From the NCBI GenBank assembly GCA_907165275.2, contig OU015664.1, forward strand, positions 9,262,001 to 9,326,000: a stretch of DNA of 64,000 nt, read 5' to 3'. Below the pieces are notes generated by a model, which saw nothing but the letters and a program-made list of their open reading frames with translations, made no database searches and was not told the DNA's origin. The stretch comes from Zygaena filipendulae. Its lineage: Eukaryota > Arthropoda > Insecta > Lepidoptera > Zygaenidae. Within the stretch, counting starts at the first letter, position 1. Every line of letters begins with the position of its first letter. Both the position numbers and the translations under genes were made by a program. This document shows positions 54,301-64,000 of the stretch, piece by piece.

Positions 54301-57300
54301 CTCACTATAGACCTATATACGTTTCTAGCTGATATGTTGTCTGAATATGCTCTACATCAATTTATAGGGTATTTAAAAGGTGAGCTCTATAAATCTGACC
54401 TTCATTGAGGCGGAACTGTGTTTTGCTTGAAGAGAAATAATTTTCTGACCAACCTGTTAAACTATCGCCCATATAACTTCAGCTAATGACTGTGCACCTA
54501 GAGTGGGTAGGTACATTTAAAATGGTTATTTACTATAATATTGTACTCGTGCTATGAACTGTTAATAATTACCTAACTATATTCTTTCCTCGGAATCTTG
54601 CGGGTATTCCGAAATCTTCGGAATTCCCGCGGGAACCCTTTGTCCTTTTATGAACCTCTGATAACGTGTTTGTTAAATTTTTTGATAATAGGTTGCATAG
54701 TTAAGACGTCGAAGCTTAACACACTTGGACGTACCCAGGTTCTGGGCCAGGGGGGGCAATTAAGATGTTTTATAAACACCTAGTCAAATATACATAAATT
54801 AAAGAGGTAATTTTCTATATAATTTTTTTAATGATATGTACAATAGCTATTTTGAAAGTAATTTATACCTGTATAGTATTTCAAATGGCAAAGAGTTCTT
54901 TTTCTTAACTTTTATAGACAAAAGTATGTTAGGAATAGCGAAGCTCCGTAAGTCGTACCTATAAATTTGTAGCAAGATTATATTTCACTCCCTGGGCCCA
55001 TAACCTGTAGGATTATAAATAACAACCACGGTTTTATACACTTTTAGCGGTTTTAATTAGCAAAACTATTGAGACACAATTAACGCACGATGACAACAAC
55101 TGACAACTACGGTACGAGCTCGCGACAGACTGCATACAATACAATATGTAGGTAGCTACAAATTTATAGGTACGACTTACGGAGCTTCGCTATTCCTAAC
55201 ACCTCCCCTCGAAGCCGTGAGTACGTCTAATTATTTCTTACATACTCTCATCATACCCAAATTACGCATACACTCCTGATGCTTTATCCCATTCAAACCC
55301 TTGGTTAAGACATCTGCAGGCATTTTGTCTGTGCTTAAGTATTTCAGATCAATAACACCCTGTTCGCACATATCTCTTACAAAATGGTGCCTCACATCTA
55401 TATGTTTTGTTCGAGGGTGATAGTTTCTACTTTCAGCAAGTTTTATCGCACCCTGATTGTCATTAAATAATGCCACACATTCATCATTCATCCCAACATT
55501 ACTCAACACGTCACGCAAATACATAGCTTCTTTAGTAGCTTCGGAAATAGCCATGTATTCGGCTTCTGTGCTTGACAATGCAATACTACGTTGCTTACGT
55601 GCTTCCCAGCTGATTGCAGCACCCGCTAATATAAACGCAAAACCAGAGTAAGACTTACGATCAATAGCATTCGAACCCCAGTCTGCATCAATCACACCAA
55701 ACAGTGACAATCCAGTCCTCTCATACATAAGACCGTAGTCTAACGTCCCTTTTAAATATCTTAGAACCCTTTTCGCCGCTTTCCAATGCTCAACATCATA
55801 GTTAGTATTGAATTGACTTAGATAATTTACAGCAAATGCAATATCTGGTCGTGTAGTCACAGCCAGATACATCAAGGCACCTATCAGACTTTGGTACGGA
55901 TACTGATTCATCACCTCATTATTCACGCATTCTGGTTTTGTTAATTTCTCATTCACATCCAAAGGAGTCATTGCAGGCTTACATTCACTCATTCCGAAAC
56001 GTTCAAGAACCTTGCCCACATACTTACTTTGATTTAAGTACACTCTGTCTTCTTCGTCGCGAGAAAATTCAATGCCTAAACAATGATTTATTTTTCCTAT
56101 ATCTTTCATCTCGAATGCGCTAGATAATTGCTTCTTTACTTCACGCAACCATATGCTATCATTTGTCGCCAAAATCATATCATCAACGTAAATAGCAATC
56201 ATCATCACTCGCTCACCCTTTCGTGCTACAAACATACATTGATCTTGTGGTGTTGGCTTAAAGCCAATACTCATCAACTTTCTTACCAGCTCTTTATGCC
56301 ACTGCAATCCAGACTGACGCAAACCATACAAACTCTTTTTCAACAGACACACACTATTATCACACTCATTCAAAATTTTGTTCCATCGTGTAGCTGTTTC
56401 GATAATTCTTTTATCTCGAATTATTTGTCTTTTCGTTCCAATCTTTTGGTTTGCGAGTAATCTGTCTAGAACATCGCGTAGCTGATCCGGTACTTCCATA
56501 AATACATCTTCATCCAGTGATCCATTCAGGTAAGCCGTCACTACGTCCATCTGATGGATCTCTAGTCCAAATTCAGCTGACAGGGCAGCTATTATTCTTA
56601 TAGATGACGATCTTACAACTGGAGAAAAGGTCTCGTGAAAATCCTCCCCTGGCCGTTGGGAGCAACCTTTTGCAACCAACCGTACCTTCTTTCCAGTAGT
56701 CTTGGTACTAAACACAAATCGGCTTCCGATAACCTTTCGATTTGGTGGTCGGGGTACAATTTCCCATGTCGCATTCTTTATTTGTGCTAGATATTCATCT
56801 TCTAGAGCACCTCTCCAAGCGTTAGCGTCATCAGTATTTTCAATTTCTCTCCAGGTCACAGGTTCGATACTCGCTATCGTTGCTGATTCATATTCATTGG
56901 TTTCTATATCTTCAGAGTCATTTCCTGTATTTTCATTTTCTATTCCGTGCTGCGGCAGCAGTGTTCTGTCTACAACAGTATGAATTAGTCTACCTTTTCT
57001 TTTCTTATTAGGTTCAACTACCCTTTTCCATGTCCATGTTATGTCTTCATCCTTTTTAGATCTAGTAGGAAATTTACGTTTTTCTTCATTTATTTTATTG
57101 TTTTCTTTAGGTATATTCAGATCTACAAGTACATCTCCAGCATCAATACCTTCTTCTTCATCCAATATTTCTTTGTATTCATGTCTGAATGCCGTCTCAT
57201 TCATAAATTTTACATCACGTGTTATTATAATTTTCTTTGTTTTAGGATCATGTATTCTGTAGGCTTTTGATTGAATATCATATCCCATGAATATTCCCAT

Positions 57301-60300
57301 TTCAGAGCTTGAGTCGAATTTCCCTTTCTGAGAGCCTTTATCTTTGTAATATGCTTTCGACCCAAACACTTGCATGTAAATTACGGTAGGTTTCTTCTGC
57401 TTCCATAATTTAAATGGTATCTGACCATTTAGTGCAGTAGTTGGGCATCGGTTTCTTATATAATTCGCAGTGTTGACTGCTTCAGCCCAAAATGCAGGAG
57501 GGCTTCCTGCCTGATGCATCATACATCGCGCCATCTCGATCAGCGTTCTATTTTTTCTTTCAGCAATCCCATTCTGCTGGGGCGTATATGGCGCCGTCAA
57601 TCTTCTTCTTATTCCTTCTTTCTTCAAAAAATCATCAAATTCATTGTTTATATATTCACGACCATTATCTGACTGTAAATATTTAATCTTCTTGCCAGTA
57701 AAATTTTCAACATAAGCTTTGTATTCTTTAAATACTTTGAGGATGTCACTCTTGTTCGAAATGAAGTAAACTTCACACCATCTGGACTTATCGTCGATAA
57801 AAGTAGCGAAATACTTTTTCCCGCCAAAAGACTGAAACCTCATAGGGCCACATACATCCGTATGCACAATCTCGAGTAGGTCACTCGTGCGATTAGCATT
57901 GCTCTTCGGGAACGGCGCACAAGTCTGCTTTTCGCTTATGCAGATCTCACACTCCGACAATTTTTCATTGTCATTGAATTTCAGACCATGTACCAGGCCA
58001 CTCTTCGACATTGCCTTCAGATCACGTTCATTAAGATGCCCAAGGCGCTCATGCCATATGTCTATAGGCTTTTTAGTCTCTTGAATATTATGTGCAGCAT
58101 TCTGACTCATTCGAACATGATATAAATTACCAACTCTGTCCGCGCGCATATGTACTTTGTCTTTATCATCGATCACCATAGCTTCATCCTTTTTAAAGCG
58201 AACTTCAAATCCGCGATCTGTCATTTTTGCCACCGATAACAAGTTAGTTCGTAAATCCGACACGTAGAATACTTTCTCGATGTCTACACGGCGCTCTTCA
58301 CTGCCGGTGTCTACTGAAATGCTGACTTTTCCTGCTCCAGTAATACGTGTGCTTTCATTATTAGCTAAATTTAACTCAGAGTCAAGTTGCGTAAAACCCT
58401 GAATCATTTGCTTTTCATTGCACATATGTCCAGTGCACCCACTGTCGATACACCAAATTGGGTTTTTCAGATCACTAAACATCACCTCTTCGGTGGTGCT
58501 CATCAACATTGTCGTCTTCGGATCACTATCCTGTTCTAACTTATGTGCGCTTTGCTTTTGTTTGTTAACATACTTTGTTTTGCAGTCTCTTGCCAAATGC
58601 CCACGACGACCACAGCGATAGCACTCCACTTTGCTTTTATACTCGTTGTCTTGATTCTTTCTTTCCTTTTGATAGGTATTTTTATAATTACGTTTGACGA
58701 ACATAGCTCCCTGGTCAACTACTTTTGATTTTCGAGCTTCAAAATCTTCGACGATCTTTACTTTCAACACTTCTGTTGATGGTAAATCATCCCGTGATTC
58801 CATTGCCGTGCGAAACATAGCGAAGGAATCCGGCAAACTGTACAATAATAAAATGGCCAATAATTCATCAATAACAATCAGACCAATTTCTTTTAGCTTC
58901 TTCACAGCGTCAAAGAAATCCGCGATGTGCTTCTTCAGGTCATCATCTTCCTGCATACGTGTCACCACAAGCTTCTTCAACAATGAAGCCTTCCTAGCAG
59001 GCCCGCTCGACTGATATAAACTTTTCAACTTGTCCCATATAGCTTTGGAAGTTTCAAGGCCGTCTAATGCAATTAACTCACTTGGGCTGATAGCTAACAA
59101 TATATCTGATTCGGCTTTTCCATCGTTTTTAATCCATTCTGCATACTTCGAATCCGATTGCCCTGGCTGTGGCAATTTACCCGTTACGTATTCCCACAAG
59201 TCATTTTTCTTCAAAATAGCTCGCATATGAATCTTCCAGGTATCATAATTATCGCCAGTTAATGGATCTATCTTGATAGTAGCAGTCATTTTAAAGTTTT
59301 TTCAACTCAAAATGTGACAAAGAACAAAAAAAACTGTACCTTTTTTCGACGGTTTTACGTAGGTAAAAGAAAAAGAACCGATCATTTCAAAGCGGTAACA
59401 CAGAGTTAAACACTGTGTCACTCAGTGTCCCGCGAGTCCATACGATTTCGAACGCAGTGTCTATAATTGAAACACACCCATCCGATAGCGCACAGATAGG
59501 TACTGTGTTGCACTGTGTCACCAAGTCCTTGCAATATCAAACACAGTGTTGTTAGGTGGAACGCACACAGAGTTTGTCTATGCAAATATTTTAATTCACT
59601 GATATCACTGCAAATCCAGTAAATTTTTCACGAAATCGATTATATTTCACTCCCTGGGCCCATAACCTGTAGGATTATAAATAACAACCACGGTTTTATA
59701 CACTTTTAGCGGTTTTAATTAGCAAAACTATTGAGACACAATTAACGCACGATGACAACAACTGACAACTACGGTACGAGCTCGCGACAGACTGCATACA
59801 ATACAATATGTAGGTAGCTACAAATTTATAGGTACGACTTACGGAGCTTCGCTATTCCTAACAAAGTAGATAGATAATAGGAACGTTAACAAGATCCCCT
59901 CAGTACGCCCAAACAAACTCATATTTTCAGTAAAGATGGATCTTTCTTATGTTTCCCAGACGAAATACAAAGGCAATTGACGTCATCAGAAGCCAAGGCA
60001 ATAGTAACAATTCCTGAAAAAGTACCAATCATCAGGCAGGCGTTGATGCTATGTCAAAAGGATCTTCCGATCATATGCATTGATATTAATGAAGCTGCGC
60101 CCGAAGGGACACTGTCTTTTAAAGAAGCCGTTGAAGATTGTCACTTTGATTTGGACATTCTTAAACAGGTGAAAATATGTGCCGAGGATATATCGTTCCT
60201 GCCTTATTCTAGTGGTACAACTGGCCAGCCTAAAGGCGTACAATTGACTCATAGGAATCTCGTAGCTAATTGTGAACAGCAAAGTACTGAATGTAGACTG

Positions 60301-61870
60301 CACTCGCATACTACTGGTAAGTAACTGGTGTTTTACAAAAATAGTGTTAAGTGGAATCCCAAAACACAGAGAACCATTAGATAACCATTTAACTTTTTGT
60401 TAGCAATACAAACCTAACCTAACCTATTAGAATGTCGGGGTGTGTAACCTAAAAAAGTAATTGTAACTATTAAAATCAGACAAAAATATTTCTCCATCAG
60501 AATAAATCGTGGATGGATTTTAACTAAAAATTCAATTCGGAATTTCTATTATGTCATGTAATAGAAAAGCCAATAATAGTTTATCGACTTTCGTTGCTTG
60601 GTCACCCTATTTTTCTTACCGCCGCCATGATAGATCGCATAAACAATGCGCTATCAGCGCCTCTAGCGGTAAACAGTGTAACTATTTTACGATTTTATTG
60701 CCACAATGGTTGGCCATATCCTGAAAGAGCTTTGTAGCTTTGCGTCTCTTTAGTCTTTATGCAGTCTCTTGTAAGTTAAGTTAAATAAATAATGATTATT
60801 ATTATTTTTTACAGATGAATATCAAGATTCCATTATGGCGATGATACCATTTTTTCACAGTTATGGACTGAGCTTGGTCATGGTGCACAAACTGTCGGTT
60901 GGAATTAGAATTGTATCTCTACCAAAGTTCGAACCTGAAACATTTTTGAATGCTCTGTTGGAATATAAAATTAGCTTGTTGCCTATGGTGCCGCCTATGG
61001 GTAAGCTTGAACAAACTATTACCTACTATAGGTTTTATGATACCATCAGCCCCCTTAGCCAAGTTGACAATCTATAAAATAATCGCTAACGCATAAAAAA
61101 CTAAGGAATGGAATCGATATATCACGTACTGAAGTCGACCACGTCGACGTCGATTCTTTCCCTAGTTTTCAATGCGATAATGATAAATTATTATTAAAGA
61201 TTAGACTTGGCTAAGGGGGCAGCTGATCTTCTTGGGTTTACCCGATTAGGTACCCTATGTGCTTTTCTGTACCCCTATTTCATGATGATCGGTTCAGCAG
61301 TCAACCAATATAAATAATTTTTTTTTCGTTTGTGATTCGGGTTCCAATTCTAAACTTTTCCGTTAAAAAATTCGATAACATAATTATTTTACACCCACCG
61401 GAAATCAAATATATACATATTATAGTGATTATTCGCGTGAACTTGATTTGGTCGTCGTTAAAGAGTGAAACTATTGTTGCACAAAAATTGAAATCATTGA
61501 AATAGTACGAATTCATGTTAAAATACGAAATTAAAAAGAATTAACAAAATTAAAAAAAGAATAAACAAGAAATTATTACCCAAATTAAAAAAAATTGTTA
61601 GGTTGGATTTTTCTCCGTCTTTTCAGACTTCTGAGATCTTTTATTTGCTTTATTTTCATTACACACTCCATTAACTAAGTTATTATCTTATTTCTTGTCC
61701 TCAGTCTTTTTCCCTTTATTTCATACTTATTATCATTATTATTTTCAGTTAATTTTTTGGCGTCGTATCCAAAAGCCACACCAAAGCATCTTGAACACTT
61801 AAACCTGATAATGTCCGGAGGTGCGCCGATTCCTGTTGCTGACATCTATGGGATATTAGAGAAAGCTAAA
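51337..61870 (+). CDS. Gene D: 4CL/luciferase-like acyl-CoA synthetase (3' partial)
   Basis: The first five exons of a fourth ANL acyl-CoA synthetase: 51337-51534, 53231-53441, 59960-60316, 60815-61000, 61749-61870. They encode 358 residues in frame, with the same phases as genes A-C. Exons 6-8 (GYGLTE motif, hinge, catalytic lysine) are expected beyond the right edge, after the LINE at 62370 onward. The N-terminus MFKSANSLRRFLHTKTK is basic with alternating hydrophobics, as in mitochondrial presequences. Motifs visible: SSGTTGQPKG (exon 3), IPFFHSYG (exon 4, Ser where B and C have Ile) and MSGGAPIP (exon 5). Introns 1 and 2 carry a foldback MITE, a hAT MITE and a copia element, none breaking an exon. 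Whether the gene is complete cannot be judged from this window. Confidence 0.86.
52291..52532. repeat. Palindromic foldback MITE in gene D intron 1
   Basis: A full copy from TTACCGCCGCACTCAGAG to CTCTGAGTGCGGCGGTTA. The flanks GTAGAG and TAGAG suggest a short target duplication. Confidence 0.83.
53463..53936. mobile_element. hAT-type MITE built of ACTCGG repeats
   Basis: 474 bp flanked by a perfect 8-bp direct repeat ATTCTTAG (53455-53462 and 53937-53944), the hAT signature. The ends are TAGAGATGCGCCGAGTACTCGG and CTAGTACTCGGCCTATCACTA. Both subterminal regions are arrays of GTACTCGG/ACTCGGT words. It is non-coding. Its left target duplication starts 13 bp after the donor GT of gene D exon 2. 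Confidence 0.85.
55006..55201 (-). repeat. copia 3' LTR
   Basis: Starts TGTAGGATTATAAATAAC and ends CTATTCCTAACA on the plus strand (TG...CA borders). It matches 59668-59863 base for base by eye. Confidence 0.85.
55231..59289 (-). CDS. copia gag-pol polyprotein, intact
   Basis: An uninterrupted 1352-residue frame. In order: a gag region (residues 1-210, GDNYDTWKIHMRAILK), a zinc knuckle CYRCGRRGHLARDC (about 222), a protease WCIDSGCTGHM (about 278), an integrase zinc domain WHERLGHL...CEIC (about 410), an integrase core with TDVCGP, SDNGREY and NGIAERKNR (about 470-580), a reverse transcriptase with YVDDMILA (about 1030) and an RNase H with SSTEAEYMA (about 1240) and KHIDVRHHFVRD. All domains and catalytic residues of a Ty1/copia polyprotein are present, integrase before RT as expected. 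With matching LTRs this suggests a recent insertion that may still be competent. Confidence 0.93.
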   Translation of the reverse strand: MTATIKIDPLTGDNYDTWKIHMRAILKKNDLWEYVTGKLPQPGQSDSKYAEWIKNDGKAESDILLAISPSELIALDGLETSKAIWDKLKSLYQSSGPARKASLLKKLVVTRMQEDDDLKKHIADFFDAVKKLKEIGLIVIDELLAILLLYSLPDSFAMFRTAMESRDDLPSTEVLKVKIVEDFEARKSKVVDQGAMFVKRNYKNTYQKERKNQDNEYKSKVECYRCGRRGHLARDCKTKYVNKQKQSAHKLEQDSDPKTTMLMSTTEEVMFSDLKNPIWCIDSGCTGHMCNEKQMIQGFTQLDSELNLANNESTRITGAGKVSISVDTGSEERRVDIEKVFYVSDLRTNLLSVAKMTDRGFEVRFKKDEAMVIDDKDKVHMRADRVGNLYHVRMSQNAAHNIQETKKPIDIWHERLGHLNERDLKAMSKSGLVHGLKFNDNEKLSECEICISEKQTCAPFPKSNANRTSDLLEIVHTDVCGPMRFQSFGGKKYFATFIDDKSRWCEVYFISNKSDILKVFKEYKAYVENFTGKKIKYLQSDNGREYINNEFDDFLKKEGIRRRLTAPYTPQQNGIAERKNRTLIEMARCMMHQAGSPPAFWAEAVNTANYIRNRCPTTALNGQIPFKLWKQKKPTVIYMQVFGSKAYYKDKGSQKGKFDSSSEMGIFMGYDIQSKAYRIHDPKTKKIIITRDVKFMNETAFRHEYKEILDEEEGIDAGDVLVDLNIPKENNKINEEKRKFPTRSKKDEDITWTWKRVVEPNKKRKGRLIHTVVDRTLLPQHGIENENTGNDSEDIETNEYESATIASIEPVTWREIENTDDANAWRGALEDEYLAQIKNATWEIVPRPPNRKVIGSRFVFSTKTTGKKVRLVAKGCSQRPGEDFHETFSPVVRSSSIRIIAALSAEFGLEIHQMDVVTAYLNGSLDEDVFMEVPDQLRDVLDRLLANQKIGTKRQIIRDKRIIETATRWNKILNECDNSVCLLKKSLYGLRQSGLQWHKELVRKLMSIGFKPTPQDQCMFVARKGERVMMIAIYVDDMILATNDSIWLREVKKQLSSAFEMKDIGKINHCLGIEFSRDEEDRVYLNQSKYVGKVLERFGMSECKPAMTPLDVNEKLTKPECVNNEVMNQYPYQSLIGALMYLAVTTRPDIAFAVNYLSQFNTNYDVEHWKAAKRVLRYLKGTLDYGLMYERTGLSLFGVIDADWGSNAIDRKSYSGFAFILAGAAISWEARKQRSIALSSTEAEYMAISEATKEAMYLRDVLSNVGMNDECVALFNDNQGAIKLAESRNYHPRTKHIDVRHHFVRDMCEQGVIDLKYLSTDKMPADVLTKGLNGIKHQECMRNLGMMRVCKK
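59652..59667 (-). promoter_or_regulatory. copia primer binding site
   Basis: GGTTATGGGCCCAG on the minus strand, directly after the 5' LTR. It is complementary to an internal part of initiator tRNA-Met, as in Drosophila copia. The same site appears again outside the 3' LTR at about 54992-55005. Confidence 0.75.
59668..59863 (-). repeat. copia 5' LTR
   Basis: 196 bp, same sequence as 55006-55201. Followed by the target duplication AAGTA. Confidence 0.87.
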
Positions 61871-61892
61871 GTAAGTCCTTACGCATGGGTCC

Positions 61893-62345
61893 GTTCATAT
61901 CTACAGACATTGAGCGGGTCAGACACGTTCCGTCACAGACACCGACAGACGCCGCGCGCCGTTTATTTACATCTGAGCGTGCCAGACACGTTCCGTCACA
62001 GATACCGATAGACGCCGCGCGCCGTTTATTTACATCTGAGCGTGCCAGACACGTTCCGTCACAGATACCGACAGACGCCGCGCGCCGTTTATTTACATCT
62101 GAGCGTGCCAGACACGTTCCGTCACAGATACCGACAGACGCCGCGCGCCGTTTATTTACATCTGAGCGTGCCAGACACGTTCCGTCACAGATACCGACAG
62201 ACGCCGCGCGCCGTTTATTTACATCTGAGCGTGCCAGACACGTTCCGTCACAGATACCGACAGACGCGGCGCGCCGTTTATTTACATCTGAGCGTGCCAG
62301 ACACGTTCCGCGGCAGACGGCGACAGACGCCGTTTATTTATAAAA
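61893..62345. repeat. 63-bp-unit minisatellite
   Basis: About six to seven tandem units of GAGCGTGCCAGACACGTTCC...GCGCGCCGTTTATTT, nearly identical in the middle and more diverged at the ends. The period is 63 bp (21 codons), so long open frames exist in two plus-strand frames without being genes. It starts 22 bp after the gene D exon 5 donor. A related single-copy form is at 17614-17940. Confidence 0.9.
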
Positions 62346-62369
62346 GACGTCTGCACGGTTCCGATGCTC

Positions 62370-64000
62370 TATTCACAAAGTCAAAGTCAAATAACTTTAT
62401 TCAAAATTGGCCCTTAATGTGGCTCTTTTTGACGTCAAAAAATACAATTTTCATGACAGCACCCATAAAATGTCCACCCTTCAGAGCTTCCTAGTGCTCT
62501 AACTGAGAAGAAGAAGCTGTGCAACAAACTCCTCAGTAGCATGCTGTCAGTTCAAAGTTATATAATAGATAATATCAAAATTACAACCAATTAGGTACGC
62601 ACGAACAAAGAGTCGTAACTAAACAAATTAATTATTAGGTACAGAGTCATTAGGACTTATATTATATAATTATGTCTTCACTGTTCACCGCCATAAAATA
62701 CCTACACAACTTTACTACAAGTCTACCGAAATACTTAGCTCATTGCCAAGCATGCTCATCATTCATGTAATCATTTATACTATAATATGCTTTTGAAATC
62801 AGTACCTGTTTAACATAACTTTTGAATTTATTGATGGAGAGTTCTATTACATTGCTTGGTACTTTGTTATATAATTTCACACAACCAACTACAAAAGATT
62901 TACTAGTTTTATGGAGCCTAGCAACGGGCACTGCGAGTTTATGCTTATTTCTAGTATTTATACTGTGAAAATCTGAATTCTTCTTAAATAGGGATTTATT
63001 TTTATGTACATAGATCAAATTTTCGTAAATATATTGACAGTGTACTGTCATTATATTTATTTCCTTAAATTTGTCCCTGAGCGACTCTCCGGGCCCCATC
63101 TTATAGATAGCACGAACAGCTCTTTTCTGTAAAACAAAAACGCTATTAATATCAGCAGCATTACCCCACAACAGAATACCGTATGACATAATGCTGTGGA
63201 AGTAGCTAAAATAAACTAATCTAGCAGTATCTACATTTGTTAATTGACGAATTTTTCTGACCGCAAAAGCAGCAGAACTTAGTCTACTCGATAAACCCTC
63301 TATATGCGGACCCCACTGAAGCTTGGCATCCAAAGTTATACCTAAGAAGACTGTGGTATTCGATAGTGCCACGCTCTCATTCTTTATTAATACGTTAGTG
63401 TTGACTTGCCTTACATTCGGTGTGGTAAATTTGATACATTTTGTTTTTTTCTCATTTAAAAGTAAGTTATTTACATTAAACCAATTTACTACCATTGAGA
63501 GAGCATTGTTTACATCGTCAATTATCAGTTGCTGGCGCTTAATTTTAAATAGAAGTGAAGTGTCATCTGCAAACAATACAATATGATTTTCCTTGACAAG
63601 GTAAGGCAAATCATTTATGTAAACAAGAAATAAGAAAGGCCCCAAAATCGAGCCCTGTGGTACGCCCATAGTGACTTGAGATCCAGAAGATACCTTTCCA
63701 TCTACTTTTACTTTTTGGATTCGATCGTTTAGATACGATTTTAGTAAATTCTGGGCGACGCCTCTGATTCCGTAGTGGTGTAATTTTCTGATCAAAATTT
63801 CGTGGTGTACGCAATCAAAAGCCTTGGACAAATCACAGAAAATACCCAAAGCATCACGCGACTCCTCCCAGGCGGCAAAAATATTTTTTATCAACTCAAC
63901 CCCAGCATCAGTAGTCGAACGACCACGAGTAAAGCCAAATTGTTTATTATGTAATAGATCATTATTAACAAAATAATTCAACAATTGATCTAAAATTAAT
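62370..64000 (-). mobile_element. Non-LTR retrotransposon (LINE), runs off the window
   Basis: On the minus strand the RT frame is followed by a ~370-bp 3' region ending TTGACTTTGACTTTG (62378-62392). The same 3' end occurs alone on the plus strand near 31680-31735 (GGATTTGACTTTGACTTTG). The 5' part lies beyond 64000. It is inserted in gene D intron 5, antisense. Confidence 0.8.
62740..63984 (-). CDS. LINE reverse transcriptase, partial
   Basis: 414 residues from the window edge. RT motifs: KQFGFTRGRSTTDA, FCDLSKAFDCVHH, GVPQGSILGPFLFLVYINDLP and FADDTSLLF (near residue 139), then WFNVNNLLLNEKKTK and FLGITLDAKLQW. It belongs to a different lineage from the RT at 33264-35387. The start is probably upstream of the window and the frame is intact as far as seen. 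CR1/Jockey-type by motif style. Confidence 0.85.
   Translation of the reverse strand: MLNYFVNNDLLHNKQFGFTRGRSTTDAGVELIKNIFAAWEESRDALGIFCDLSKAFDCVHHEILIRKLHHYGIRGVAQNLLKSYLNDRIQKVKVDGKVSSGSQVTMGVPQGSILGPFLFLVYINDLPYLVKENHIVLFADDTSLLFKIKRQQLIIDDVNNALSMVVNWFNVNNLLLNEKKTKCIKFTTPNVRQVNTNVLIKNESVALSNTTVFLGITLDAKLQWGPHIEGLSSRLSSAAFAVRKIRQLTNVDTARLVYFSYFHSIMSYGILLWGNAADINSVFVLQKRAVRAIYKMGPGESLRDKFKEINIMTVHCQYIYENLIYVHKNKSLFKKNSDFHSINTRNKHKLAVPVARLHKTSKSFVVGCVKLYNKVPSNVIELSINKFKSYVKQVLISKAYYSINDYMNDEHAWQ

Larger units (their letters stand above)
54927..59863 (-). mobile_element. Ty1/copia LTR retrotransposon with an extra inverted end
   Basis: A 4.9-kb element in gene D intron 2, antisense to the gene. 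The outer bases TGTTAGG...CCTAACA are flanked by the 5-bp target duplication AAGTA (54922-54926 and 59864-59868). The 5' LTR is 59668-59863 and the 3' LTR 55006-55201; both are 196 bp and identical as far as I can read. A copia-type primer binding site, GGTTATGGGCCCAG on the minus strand, follows the 5' LTR. Beyond the 3' LTR there is a second copy of the primer site plus ~30 bp of leader, then 47 bp of the LTR start in inverted orientation (54927-54973). The element therefore does not end at an LTR. Confidence 0.88.

Noticed and set aside
55457..59230. Several plus-strand frames of 60-110 codons
   Set aside because: They lie opposite the copia gag-pol frame and are shadows of it.
61885..62494. 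Two overlapping open frames of about 150 codons across the minisatellite, possibly a repeat protein
   Set aside because: The frames exist because the 63-bp unit has no stop in two frames. There is no start context, no non-repeat domain, and they sit in an intron.
62740..63984. A group II intron or retron reverse transcriptase
   Set aside because: The motifs (FADDT, GVPQGSILGPFLF) and the eukaryotic intron context fit a LINE. No intron RNA domains or msr/msd structure is seen.

Overview
This is eukaryotic nuclear DNA, almost certainly from a moth or butterfly. Genes are split into short exons with GT-AG introns in an AT-rich background. The dispersed repeats are of lepidopteran type: short elements starting TC and ending in a CCCGCGG/CCGCGGG hairpin plus CTAG, tRNA-derived SINEs, and many small inverted-repeat elements. 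Nothing prokaryotic is present.

The genes form one tandem array, all on the + strand. Four paralogous acyl-CoA synthetases of the adenylate-forming (ANL) superfamily, of the 4-coumarate-CoA ligase/firefly-luciferase-like type, lie head to tail. Gene A (2013-9231) lacks its first exon in this window. Gene B (15085-37429) is complete, with 8 exons over 22.3 kb. Gene C (42963-48060) is complete, with 8 exons over 5.1 kb. Gene D (51337-61870) shows exons 1-5 and runs off the right edge. Every splice position and phase is shared (phases 0,1,1,1,0,0,0), so the array arose by duplication of one 8-exon ancestor. All copies keep the ATP-binding loop, and A, B and C keep the C-terminal catalytic lysine, so the sequences look like working enzymes that convert a carboxylic acid to an acyl-AMP and then an acyl-CoA. 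The three visible N-termini look like mitochondrial presequences, and the three visible C-termini lack the peroxisomal SKL signal of firefly luciferase and many of its relatives. The substrate cannot be read from the sequence.

Size differences between the genes come from transposable elements. Gene B intron 1 (10.4 kb) holds a pogo/Tigger-type DNA transposon with one frameshift. Gene B intron 6 (5.1 kb) holds a 5'-truncated LINE, a large palindrome and a hAT-type MITE. Gene D intron 2 (6.5 kb) holds a hAT MITE with a perfect 8-bp target duplication and a nearly 5-kb Ty1/copia retrotransposon with matching LTRs and an intact ORF. One end of that copia element carries an extra inverted piece. 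Gene D intron 5 holds a 63-bp-unit minisatellite and the start of another LINE.

The four stretches between or before genes (1-2012, 9232-15084, 37430-42962, 48061-51336) hold repeats, MITEs and simple-sequence DNA. I could support no further host protein gene, tRNA, rRNA or CRISPR there.
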